A DNA stretch of 64,000 nucleotides from Turbatrix aceti (lineage: Eukaryota; Nematoda; Chromadorea; Rhabditida; Panagrolaimidae): contig OZ017770.1 of NCBI GenBank assembly GCA_963969345.1, forward strand, positions 5,713,246 through 5,777,245, in the 5' to 3' direction. Numbering within the stretch: the stretch's first letter is position 1; each line of letters starts with the position of its first letter. A program made the position numbers and the translations under genes. The notes beneath the pieces are model-generated. The model had not been told where the DNA came from and made no database searches. It saw nothing but the letters and a program-made list of their open reading frames with translations. Below are positions 29,527 to 40,634 of this stretch, in pieces.

Positions 29527-29632
29527 AAAATATATTTAGTACCAGAATACGGTTGACTCGACTGTGTACCTCTCTCTACCAAATAGCCCTACTGCGGTTT
29601 CGCATATTTAACAAGCATGTTATAATTGATAG

Positions 29633-29638
29633 TTTATT
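29633..29638 (-). terminator. AATAAA polyadenylation signal of globin gene
   Basis: AATAAA on the minus strand, about 43 nt beyond the globin stop at 29681 and about 140 nt before the bbs-2 ATG. This spacing is what a nematode operon junction or a tight tandem pair would show. Confidence 0.5.
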
Positions 29639-29680
29639 TTATATTTAAAGGAAAATGTCAGCACACAAGAAAGCCTGTTG

Positions 29681-30642
29681 TTACAACACCGGAATGTCGG
29701 ACGTCGCGGATACGCCGGACGAAGAGCATGCTTTTTGAGACATTGTTCGTGATATTCGCAAAAGTTCGCGTTCATATCCAAGTCTAAAATCGGTTTTTTT
29801 ACGCTTCAGTGTGCCAATTACAAACTCATACTTCATGTAGAAGATCAAAGTCAGGACCAGCTGTCGCCACGCAATTTGTGTTTCTTTGTCGGCATTCAGA
29901 CTGACAACATCGATTATGCATTCGCTGAAGACGTTCCAGTACTCGGGTTTGAAGTTTTCAATGTTCATTAGCGCATGCTTTCGTCCAAGTTGTTCAGCAT
30001 TTTCAATTACAACAGAAATATCGTCAAGATTTTGAATTACATAATCGAAAGTGTCAATAAAGATATCCGTATGAGCGATGAAACGTGCATCTGACCTGAG
30101 TTTCTTTCCCTTCACTGCCGGCGATATTCCAAACAGAGTTTTCAATTCTTCGTCTTCTTGGAATATTGCTGAAAAGAAATTTTAGAACCCCACAAAAAAG
30201 CCACAACTTATTTACCAATAAAGATATCTTTTCCAACTTTGGATTTTACTGATTTGTTCCATGCTTTGATTACCAGATTGCGCTGTCGAGGAGCGAGCCG
30301 CTTTGGCTTCATGGTGTTGTTTCTGGATGTGCCGACTGCTGTTGATGACCATCGCCGTCCTAAATTCCCATTTTTAACTGTGCAAAAAAATTAGGAAATG
30401 CTTACGAGTAATTCGAGCGGAAGATTCGCCCACAGGGTTCAATAAACTATTTCCTACAAATGTTTTTTTACGGTAGCAATCTCAATTTTAACCGTACCGT
30501 GTACATCTGGAGTCTGTCTGGGTTTGAATTCGGAAGCACGGCGTCCGGTTCTTCCCGGCACCGCACTGGGAGTATTCGAAATACTTATAACAGGCACGCT
30601 GGCCTGATGCTGAAGCCCAGGTCGATTGTTTCGATTGCCCAT
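29681..30642 (-). CDS. glb: Globin with N-terminal extension and N-myristoylation-type start
   Basis: Four exons from the ATG: 30642-30498, 30453-30406, 30359-30216, 30168-29681; 274 residues. It starts MGNRNNRPG, a Gly-2 N-myristoylation context, followed by about 90 Ser/Arg/Pro-rich residues and then a globin fold: RQRNLVIKAWNKS (helix A), IFIAIFQEDEELKTLF (B/C), then RFIAHTDIFIDTFDYVI with His145 as probable distal E7, and LGRKHA with His177 as probable proximal F8. It continues with FKPEYWNVFSECIIDVV (G) and AWRQLVLTLIFYMKYEF (H), then a basic/Ser tail. Membrane-anchored neuronal globins of this layout in nematodes are thought to act in redox or gas sensing rather than O2 storage. All four exon phases agree. 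AATAAA and bbs-2 follow directly, so co-transcription is possible. Confidence 0.88.
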
Positions 30643-33200
30643 TGCTTAATTCGCATCCACGCTTGTTGTTTTGCTGTAATTTGGCATCAAAAAACAGTAG
30701 AAGAAAAAATTCATTATTGTCACGTTCAGGCTTCAAGTCCGTCAAGGCAAACAATGTTCCGTGTATTTTGAATTATTCTGAGAGCTTGGTAACGATAACA
30801 CAGCAATCATACTTGAAGAGCAAATCGTAAACGAGTATGTGGCACTCAAAATGCTTGCAAAACTGATATCAAGTCGGGATAGACAAAATGGAAAGTATGA
30901 CGTACAAGAACACGCAATTGATAAAGCCAGACACTTCATTTTTGACTTTTCAGAAATTGAAAAAATGTGTTTATCATAGCGAATAGGTAACAATCGTGTT
31001 AGAAACTTCAAAAACGAAAACGGAATAAGATATTATGTTTCCGAAGAACAATAGCTTAACAACTTTCTTCAGACATCCAGGGTTTCTAAGAAATTCTGAC
31101 AAACGCAAGAGTACAACAAATCTTAACTTACGTTCAGTTTAGAACGTAGAACGTAAATTGGTGTTTCTGCTCTCGCTTCCGGGCGCGTATCACCGTTGAC
31201 GCAAAAGCTAGCAGACAGACAAAATTGGTCATATAGACAACACAAAATTTAAAAATAAATCTCTAGTTTTCAGGGATTTACTACAAAACCCTCAAAAATA
31301 TAGCAGTTGTTAACAAATCCTATTTTTTGTATCAGTATTTTCGCGTTAATAATAGAAATTTAGTCCCTATTATTTTTGCCTGCTAACAAAGGATTTTTTT
31401 CTTGCATGTAATAAAAAAATAATGCTTGCTTCATAATAGGGGTACAAAATCGCAAACATTTAGGGCAAAGCAGTAAAAAAAAGAAAACAACATCTTTCGT
31501 TTGGTTAAAAAGCGGCAGAGCGGCTGATGTTGATTTTTTTAGGCAATGCTTGATTACAACCCTCAATTTTTATCAATTAACTTAGTTTTCGTTTTTTTAC
31601 ATTCACTCTCCCAGAGGATAGGGACTTACTTTCTCAAAATGGTCCGAATGAATGTAGAAGTCAGTAATGACGAAAAAGGGAAAGTATCTCCCCTATTGAA
31701 TGAGCGAAATTTGTCCTCAAGACGCCTTCACGCAAAGGACATCGTTTTTAAATGGTGTCGGCTATTTATTAACGTAATACGCCACAAAATGACAAATAAC
31801 TGCTTTGAAAATAATAAAAAACAAAAAAGGGTACTATTTGTATTCCTGCACCATTTGCAAGCTGTGGAAAAACATGGATCTCTAACGGTGACTAAATGGA
31901 TGGCACTGGTAAGTGCAACAACTTGGCTTTACTACACAAAATGAGTACTGCTTCTGTTTTAAAGCAAAAAAAATGGATTCAGGAATGGCTCCTTCCAAAA
32001 ATCTGTTAAGCGGCTGTTCTGCTTTCAAATTCCATTAACCATTCTTTCATCACACGCAAACACCGTTGGCATTAAGACATAGTCAACAATGGTACTGACT
32101 GTAAAATGAACAAACAAAACAGGAAGCATAACTGTTAAATAAATTAAGAAAATAAATTTTTTTGCAAGGCTTACAATTTTTATTTCGATTCATCTACGTA
32201 AAATGAATAAAAGTCGAGATGTGTGAAGGCGTGTTCGTACAGATGCATAACTTTCTGCTGAAATGAAAGTTCGTATTCAAATTTGCTAGAAAACAAAAAC
32301 GTTCTTTCTCAAATCTTGTTGATTATTTTTTTCTGTTCCGTCTGAGATGCAATTTTTTGATTAATAATTTGACGTAATTGTCTTCCAAGACAACATTGAA
32401 ATTTTGAACTTGCAGAATTGCATGTTGCAGGCGACACTGGAGTAATAACCGGGATCCTAGACAATTTTAAAATTCCAGGCTGCTGGAGCAATCCATCGTT
32501 GGTTGCATTTTTTTGCACGTTGACGCGCAATGCAGTCAAAATGCAATTTTTTATCTCGCTTTGAGGTTTAGAATTTTCTAGCTGCTGCAACTTTTTTTTT
32601 ATTCATACAAGTTTTTGGTGACGCAATGAATATTGACAAATCACCAATATCACATGTACGCAGCGTGTCTGACTTACTTCCCGTGGCGCATCTTTATTAT
32701 CTCGTGATATTTTTGCTCGCAGCGGTTAGTTAGTCAATGGCGAGAAGAGCTCGACCGCTGGCTGGCCTGGCCCAGCCAGCACGCACTCATTGATGCTCTC
32801 CCGCGTATAGTTGTAGTAGTAAAAATATGTGGGACGCCTTTCTTCGCGATCTCTTATCGAAAGCAGTTTGAATGCATTGTTTTTTTCCTCCTCCTCCTCC
32901 TCGTCATTAAATTTATCTCATTGAGGCCCAACCGGCCTCTGCGTTGTTACCAGGATATCTCTAAATGGATTTCGCGATCGGCGTGCAAATTGCAAAAAAA
33001 AACGAGTAGACGTATTTTAGAAAAACAGGCAGCAGGCGGCGTGGCGTCGCTTACTGGCCACTATCTAGAGACACCGACCCAAACATCGTCGCCATCATAC
33101 CATCCGACGGAGTACTGGTTCGCTCGCCATCCAGTCATCTCTTTCTTTAAAAACTCTGTTATTTTTGACATTCCATTGTCGCAGCCATTAAGCAAACACT
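30643..33200. other. Intergenic region, globin to CRAL-TRIO gene
   Basis: About 2.6 kb between divergent genes, AT-rich. It includes one 132-codon open frame (separate entry) and a pyrimidine triplet run (CTCCTCCTCCTCCTC) near 32888-32902. Nothing else was recognised. Confidence 0.55.
31546..31944 (+). CDS. Possible small hypothetical protein
   Basis: 132-codon frame with an ATG three bases after an acceptor-like GATTTTTTTAG, ending TAA-free until TGA 31942-31944. The product would be basic with a hydrophobic N-terminal stretch (INLVFVFLHSL) and then a Lys/Arg/Asn-rich part. I recognise no family. Frames this long occur by chance elsewhere in the window, so it may be spurious. Confidence 0.15.
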   Translation: MLDYNPQFLSINLVFVFLHSLSQRIGTYFLKMVRMNVEVSNDEKGKVSPLLNERNLSSRRLHAKDIVFKWCRLFINVIRHKMTNNCFENNKKQKRVLFVFLHHLQAVEKHGSLTVTKWMALVSATTWLYYTK

Positions 33201-34607
33201 ATGCCACCCAGCGTATCACCTCACAATGCTGATAACGCTGACGTCGAAGAAGTGAATGCGCAGTACATTGAAAAGCTGCGGGAAGCCATCGGCCCTGATA
33301 TCCTTGAGAATGCTCCCCTTTTTCAAGATGACTTTACCATGCTCCGCTGGCTTCGGGGATACGACTACAAAATCGGTAAGCTTTCTTTGTTCGTTCATTC
33401 ACGCAATGCTTTTTTATTGTGTTTTTTTGACCTTGCAGAGGCAATTGTTCCACACTTCTGCGCAGCTGTTAGGATCGTAGATGCTCTCAATGTGACAACA
33501 CCACCGTGCACAGACGTTGACGAGTTCAATGATATCGTGCGGAAACTTACGCCATGTGCTGAATACTTTCCAGGTATGCGCCTTGTTTTCCTGTTTTTGG
33601 TCGTTATTTCCATTCACGTGTGCTGAACTTTTTCAGGCGGTCTTATGAGTTTTGATCGCCAAGGCAATGCGGTGTTTTTCCAATGCCTCTGTCGCGTGCA
33701 TCCTCGATCACTTGTTCAGTGCGAGCGAGTTAGCATGCTGTATCGAGCAATCCTCTGCGAATGCGTCATGATGAATCAAATGGTGCAGTAAGTAGATTGT
33801 TAACCCAGCGACCTACGTTAACAAAGGGTTTTTTTACAGTGCACGTGAACAAAAAGCGGGCCGCAAGCTGGGCATACGCATTATCGTCGATCTCAATGGG
33901 TTTACTTCGGACCTGCTTTACACACCAACAATCAAAATTTACCTAAACCTCCTCAAACTCATCCAAGAAGTATTTCCAGACACCACTGAATCACTCTACG
34001 TTATCAATGCTCCGTCGATGATATCGGCACTATTTTCCGTCATCAAGCCAGCTCTCTCCAAAAACACACAGGAAAAAATCGTATTTGTATCCAAAGATCA
34101 CGAAAAGTTTTTGCGCAATGTATTGGGTGAGGAAAACTTGCTGGAACGTTTTGGGGGGACGCTGAAGTCCCATAGCGAATTTGGTAGCCTTCGCATGGGT
34201 GGCGTTTGTCCAGATCACATGAAGTGAGTAACCAGCCAGTTTGGCTATATTGTTCTGATGGTGTTTTTAGATATGATCCTGCCAAGAACCCGTATCACGT
34301 TGATAACCAAAAATTGATCAAAATCAACGTCCCAGCGCGCAGCAAAAAGGAAATACGCATGACATCAGAAGCGAGGAAGGGGAAGTTACGATGGTTTTTT
34401 ACGACGAGTAACGACATCGACTTCTATATCCTCAGAGATAATATCAACATCTGGCCAAAGTACCGGCTGTCGACCGAGTTTGTGCCCGAATGGGGAGAAC
34501 TGGATATCACAGGTGCCAAGGCTGAGTACTGCATCGGATTTGACAACACGTACAGCCTCATATTTGGCAAAGAAGTTCGGTTTCACATATTTTTTGACTA
34601 CGAGTAA
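33201..34607 (+). CDS. ctg: SEC14-like CRAL-TRIO / GOLD-domain protein
   Basis: Five exons: 33201-33375, 33439-33573, 33637-33787, 33840-34223, 34271-34607; 393 residues. A CRAL-TRIO-N helical region comes first (LFQDDFTMLRWLRGYDYKI), then the SEC14 lipid-binding fold (IRIIVDLNGFTSDLLYTP, YLNLLKLIQEVFPDTTESLYVINAP, FGGTL), then a C-terminal GOLD beta-sandwich ending VRFHIFFDYE. This is the SEC14L2/TAP architecture also found in nematode CTG proteins, which bind a hydrophobic ligand (phospholipid, tocopherol or squalene-like) and move between cytosol and membranes. No signal peptide, as expected. The ATG sits shortly after TTGTCGCAG, a possible leader acceptor. Its 3' end faces the four-helix gene, stops 109 nt apart. 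Confidence 0.92.
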
Positions 34608-34680
34608 GAGCTGTGCATTTGCCTTTGAAATCACTTTTCGTGTCGATTCACTTTAACGGTTTAGCTGGATTATTTGAATG

Positions 34681-34686
34681 AATAAA
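34681..34686 (+). terminator. AATAAA signal of CRAL-TRIO/GOLD gene
   Basis: AATAAA on the plus strand 74 nt after the stop codon at 34607 and 30 nt before the stop of the convergent gene, so the two 3' UTRs probably overlap. Confidence 0.55.
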
Positions 34687-34716
34687 AAACAATTGTACGT
34701 GAATTCAAGAAAAGGG

Positions 34717-35782
34717 TTAGTATGCATCGATGTGGGAAACTGGATTAGCATAAGCTGCTGCAGGGCCTTGTTTGCGCAATCGGTTCTCAACGTGTGACAA
34801 CTTACGCAGCGTTTGCATCCCAAAAATGATTGTTAAGGTGCTAAACGACAGCGTCAGAAAGCTGAAACCGAGAATGACAGATGCGTTTGTGGTTCTCTCG
34901 TTGACGGAGAATGCCGGTAATTCATAGCTTGAGGAATTAGCCTGCAAGCATTACATTTTCAAAAAAAAATATAACACAAAACAAACACAAACCCAGTTGT
35001 TGATTTCGCTAAGCACGATTATACCAAACACGATCAGACAGCTGGCAAGAATTCCGTTGATCAGAGCCGCAATAATTCGTCGAATTGTCTGAAAACATGA
35101 CAGTAAAGAAAGACAAGACACCGCAAATCATGCCTCCATTCCGCATAATTATCAGGGATCGTCAATTTGCAAGAAAAAAAAATCTACCTGATATTTTGCA
35201 TTATTTTTGTCATTTGCATGATTTTGGCATCCGAACGCGATGCCAACCGTTGCTACGACTCCGGCGGTAACCCCAATAATAGCCATATTTTTTTCAATTT
35301 GTCGTAGCTCAAGCGTATCCTCACCACGACCCCAGAGAATCCACGTCGATATAATAATGACTCCAATGGCGGTGTATTTTTGTAGCAAAAAGGTAAAACG
35401 ATGAAGGCCGACATAGGAGTTTTCGGCGAGAACTCTTCCCCAATCTGGCTGGGCATTGACAATAAGAGCAGGAGGCGGCGGCGGTTGCGCTTGGATGAAT
35501 TGCGAGGTCGGATCCAGAGCCGCTGACGCTCTACGCAGCACCGAAAGTTCCTCAAACACAAGCCAGCGCGATTAACGGATCGTAAAACCGAGGGATAAAA
35601 ATCGAACTAACCTGGAGATGCGGTTCACCAGGTACGCTGATTCGTGGAATCACGGGTACACGAACATTTTCAAATCGTGTGAGCGGTTGCAGCGTAACCA
35701 CGTTGGTTCGGGGCTAAAAAAGTGTAAGATCCTCTTTTTCAAATGAGAAACTTTACGATAGTTAAAATCTTACCAGCGGCAT
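34717..35782 (-). CDS. Orphan four-helix membrane protein
   Basis: Five exons from the ATG: 35782-35774, 35713-35612, 35550-35188, 35088-34993, 34941-34717; 264 residues. The initiating exon is only 9 nt (ATG CCG CTG), followed by a 60-nt intron; the next exon has a stop directly upstream and no in-frame ATG, so this start is needed. The product has a Pro-rich N-terminal cytosolic region (FIQAQPPPPPALIV) and four hydrophobic segments: TAIGVIIISTWILW, NMAIIGVTAGVVATVGIAFG, IIAALINGILASCLIVFGII and ASVILGFSFLTLSFSTLTII. A loop between helices 3 and 4 has an NSS and an NAS sequon, consistent with an extracellular loop. The tail is charged and ends SHIDAY. The topology resembles MARVEL or tetraspan-like vesicle and junction proteins, but no signature was recognised, so no function is assigned. 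Confidence 0.78.
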
Positions 35783-38700
35783 TTTCAGCGACTATAGCGA
35801 TTGCTATGGACAACGTAGCGTTTATTGGCGGCGATTTTGTCTAACAAGCATTGAGACGGAAATCACAGCGACGGAATAGGTCTTATCGTGTTTCTCGTGA
35901 ATGCAAGCTGCACCTGTCGCCGCCTTTTTAGTCAACAATTTACACTTGCTTACACCCAAGAATTTTTTTGTTATCACATCGCTAAATGGTTGTCCTAAAA
36001 AAAGGATTTGAATCCCCCTCAAAAAAAGCAGTTAGTCATGCGGGTTGTTTTCAGTTCAGCGGTCAACTGGCTGCATTGTGTCCATTTTGAGTATCGACAT
36101 CATTCTGCCGCTCTTTGACAGGACACAAAAAGTCGTGCTACAACCCCACAAGTGACTATTATGCCACATTGTGCCCTTTCCTCCGGGACTTCTGCCTCAA
36201 TGCCAAAAATGCCGTTTGTAAGCTGATTATTTGTCATAGAGATTCGCATATTTTTGTTTGTTCCAAATTGTTGTTCTGTTTTGTTCTTGTACCTCAGGGT
36301 AAGGAATTCGACGACAAAGAGCACAAATTGCTGTAAAACTATTTAACAGCAATTATGTGTTTCAAGTTCATCACTTGTAAAATTAAGAGTCGACAAGAGA
36401 GAGAGATTTGAAAGAATGAAACTGTTCACAAAACGCCTAAAGTGCCTTTGCATGCATCCTTCTATTTAGTGGCTCTTCCTGGCTATTTTGTGATGAATGC
36501 TAACTTGCATTATGGTTGTAAATCATGTTTGTTTGATGACTCTTCGAGCGCCAATCCTCGTTAGCCCGCGTCTAGTATCTTATAAACGTGCATCTCATCC
36601 GGGTTTCTGTTACTAACAAAATTCATTCGCATTTTTCGTGCTTGTTTCATATTTCCTGTTATGAAATTTAAGAAAAAACAAAGATCGTTCGACACATTTT
36701 TTTGTACTTCAGGAAAGTTTGTGTATTTAATCGTCCGCTAGCCCTTTCGTCGATTCGCTTGACTTCACATATAGTCGAAATCTTTTTGTGCGCGTTTTTG
36801 AGAAGTATATCAGCTTTCCAAAACCAAAAGTGTGATGGGTACGCTTATTTCAAATTAGAAGTGTATTCTTTATGGGCACGCGATGAGGAAGAGCTATCTG
36901 CTTTCATCCTCCCCTGCCCTTCAATTTTTAGAAGATTTTGTTTATTTTGCCCTGGGATGTACTCGTTAAGCTGGACGTGTGTGATTCATCACAATGATTG
37001 ATGTTTACTTGTACGCTTAACTCTACCTGACAGTGATCGTGTACAACAGTCGTAAAAAAAGCAGGTAGCGATGATTTGTCGCCTTGTTTATGTTGAATAC
37101 CGACTCCCCGATGAGAGGTCATGTCCTACCAGAGCCTCATCATCATTCGGGCATTCAAAATTTTTTCATCCTTGTTTTAATATAATATGTGGAGGGTGAC
37201 TGAGCAGGCCTTAAGCCTTTTTAATTATTGCTGTTTGATGGGGCTGAGAGCAACACAATCGTACTTGTCATCCTGGATGCTATGTTAGCCGGTTTCCAAA
37301 CTGTCATTTTTGTCACTGCCTGATCTTCATTACAGTCAAGAAATGTCTTGCGTCACTCTCTGCGCATTAGAGGAGTGCTTGCCCTTACAGTGAGTGACCG
37401 ATAAACGTCGACAACGATGTTGACGAATGGTCGAACAAACGCGCTCTCGATCTTTTTACGCTAATCGTCGGATCGCTTAGCACCTTCGAATTGTGCGCTT
37501 TTGCAGCAGATGTACGGCTTTGTTTTGCGCTTAAAAGTTGTTTGCGCCTCTTTTTTTCCTAACTTGGCTTTCTTTCCTTGTGGACATACGAATAGACTGA
37601 GGCGGTGGCCACTAATGAGTTCATTTGCTGCTGTACTTGTTCCTTTTGTCCGCTGATCAACTCACCGCCACGTCGGTATCGCCTCCTTAGTCTGATTAAT
37701 CCTTGTTAACAAATAACAGCTGTCAAAATTAACACTACGTTTTTGCCTTGCTCCATTTACTTGTTCTCTTGGACGCTGTGTTAATTGAGAAGAATTCGGT
37801 AATGCATGCGTTCCCTATACGCGCGCGCCCTCCTCTTTCCTCACGGCGTTGGGTCACTCACACTTTTTCCGCTGCCGCGACCAGAGCAGTAGCGTCTGAG
37901 AACGGAGAGCAGAAACAATCGATCCCTCATGAACGCTGCGTGGTGGTTCATCTTGGTGATATGCAATGCCTCCGTGTTCAGGAGTACATAAAGTAAAGGG
38001 AAAGTTTTCAAGGTCAGTTAGCCGTTGCCTTTTTACCGCCAGCGATGGCTGCTTTGTTCGTCGGCAACCCGGTTGACCCGCGCTCTATGCATTGGTATCC
38101 CATGTTTTTTCTGTCTCCGATGCGCGCATCACTGAAATCTTGCTTTTCAAAAAAACCTGAAACAAAAAAATCTTCTTCTATCTCTACTTATTGTCTTTTG
38201 TACGTACCTACAATGACTACTTGTCGATCTCGCCTGGTTCGCTGTTCATTCTTTTGTTCCTATGTTTAGACAGGTGTACGGATCAAGGATGTCTGGGAGA
38301 AGGCTGTGCTAGAGTTTGTTTGATCCCGCATATGTTTATTGTAATGACCAAAACATCTGGATTTGATATCAGCTCTCCGATGCATGATGAAGCTTGCTTA
38401 GTCAATCCTCCTCTATTTTCCTTCATTTAGAATTAATTTTAACACACGGGCAGTTTGTTTTTTTATTTGCTTTTGCATCTCAAGCCGAACACCAGAAGTT
38501 TTTCGTAATTGCGCGACAAGCAACACATTGTGTTTTTATTCATGCTTTCTATATCGCCAGAAGATCGGAATTACTCGTTTGGCCATTATTCATTATTCAT
38601 CTCATACATGTTCGTTGATAACTGTCAAACTAGTTTAGTGCTTAACGGCTATCTAATCGCATCTAATTATTCGTGCTTGGTTATACCAATCCTGGTAATA

Positions 38701-40285
38701 CAATTTTTTACCTTTGTATACGAATCAGACAGGCTAATTCTCATGATGACATCACAGTGTTCGATGCTGACCCTCAAATGTGTGTTGTTGTTTCCAAATT
38801 TGTCCTGGGAAAACAAAGTTCTCTTTTCTATATTTGGACGTATTTCGTACCATGCTCGAAATTCAATTTTAATTCTTCCTACGGTTTTTAGGCTACAGAT
38901 AAATAAACTACAGATTAGTTTTGAATTGATTTTTGAATAGTGTTAATTATTGCCAGCACAGCGGGAGCATATTGGAAGCTTTTGATTGGCCTTTGGCGCC
39001 GACAAAAGACTGCAAATTTGTCGGGCATTATTGACAAACACATTTGGCACATCGTTTTGGCCGACAAAAAACGTTCCGCTTTAGCGTTGGTTGCCTTAGG
39101 GTCAAGTGTGACCTCGTTAAAATGGCTAATTTTCTAGCAAGATTCTTTAACGATGTGCAACCTGTAAAATTGTTTTATTGCTAGCTTTATGGCTCCTGTG
39201 CTTCAATTGTTCGCTTTAAGCAATACGTTTTTGGCACCTGCGCCGTTAATTCTTTTCTCTGATCAATGGGTGTCTATTTCGGCGTGTCTAACGCTTCGTT
39301 GAACACTTGCGCGTCCTGTACGACGCTCGACCGGCGACAATCGCCTTTCAATTCATTTGTTGGTTTTCATTTAATTTCTCGTTCAAAATTTGCATTTGAA
39401 AGCAATTGTCTATCTTTGTTTTCTATTGTGTTAAGAATTTTTGAGGGCATTTGTCTGATTTGAATGACCCTTGTTTCTTTATTTCCGATTTTGACAAGAA
39501 TGACCCGCGGCGCGATCGTAATAATACACTAAATCGCTGGTGACGTTTCGTTTCGTTAAATTTTTTTTTAACGGGGGCATTCAGTATCGTGATTGTTATT
39601 TTGTAGCATCAGAAATAGTCATAGGTTGTTTGAAGGAAACGTTTGCATTTTTTAATTGCGGCTCAGCGATGACATTTAGGGAATGATAGGATCTTGTTTC
39701 TTTTCCTTGCGTCATGCCGATGATTTGGTTATTTTTGTTAATTCGCATATCGTTTTGGATAAATTTTTCATGCAGTAAAAATATTTGAGCGTTTGGGTAG
39801 ACCAAACGACCTCCCGCTGTGCTAGTGGACGGGACGAGTTTCAATTTCATCTCCGGAGGACAGGTCTCCCGAGTAGCCAGTGCAACTAAAACTTTGGAAT
39901 ATTCAGTCAATTCCAAATATGCTCAGGCATTTGAATACTTTGTCTCCCGGCGCTTAGTGACCTTGCAAGGCGTTAAACCGTGCATTGCTTTTTGTATGAA
40001 AATTTACTTTGTCAGTTTTTTTCAAAGAGTAAGTTTCGGGCTATCATGGGAATGATCGCGTGCAGATTGTTATCAATCAATGCCGCAATATGCCTGTGTT
40101 ACGGGAGTTATCGTCATTAATTATGCCTTTCGATGGGAGACATACATACAATCATTTACCCCCCTTTATTATGCTTCCGTGTTAAGCAACGCTAAATAAA
40201 GCTCTGATACGCGGGGAGGGCGTGCAAGTTCGGTGATTTCGGTTTCATGCAGCGCGTCGCGTAAAACTTATAACCTTGATGTTTC

Positions 40286-40312
40286 GAAGAAGAAGAAAGA
40301 AAGAAAGAAGAA
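40286..40312. repeat. GAA/GAAA microsatellite
   Basis: Purine-only run of GAAGAAGAAG followed by AAAG units, about 27 nt, in intergenic sequence. Confidence 0.8.
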
Positions 40313-40607
40313 TCACTTGCCAGGCCAGCGATTAACTTGCTTCGGATGATTTTGTTACATACATCTCCTCTTCCGCTTCTCCTAACTTGTAACCCCTTGT
40401 GCTTATTGAATTGTTGTTGTTCATCGCCTTAACGCGCTACTGCCTTAAACATTGCCCTTTTTGCTTGTTCAACTTTGTCATCAACGGGAAGAAACGAACG
40501 CGATTGCAGCAACGCATAAATACGCGTTCGATTTGACTTTCGCGCACTTTTTTTAACTGTTGCAACAACCATTTCTACCACGACCTTTTTATCCATCGTG
40601 AGTGAAT

Positions 40608-40634
40608 CGGCGGCGGTGTCGGCGGCGGCGGCGC
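40608..40634. repeat. CGG triplet repeat, interrupted
   Basis: CGGCGGCGG, then TGT, then CGGCGGCGGCGG-type units followed by GCGCGACGCC. A short GC-rich island in an AT-rich region. Confidence 0.75.

Noticed and set aside
32309..32590. 93-codon minus frame
   Set aside because: Begins at TTG with no in-frame ATG nearby; protein-like composition but no splice signals to extend it.
36115..36336. Cys-containing plus frame with a possible GTAAG...CAG intron and a short charged end (GKEFDDKEHKLL)
   Set aside because: Splicing the apparent intron breaks the Cys-rich frame; the alternative frame gives only about 30 residues. No family recognised.
39596..39916. 106-codon minus frame
   Set aside because: No ATG at the start, no recognised family; length is within chance expectation for the window.
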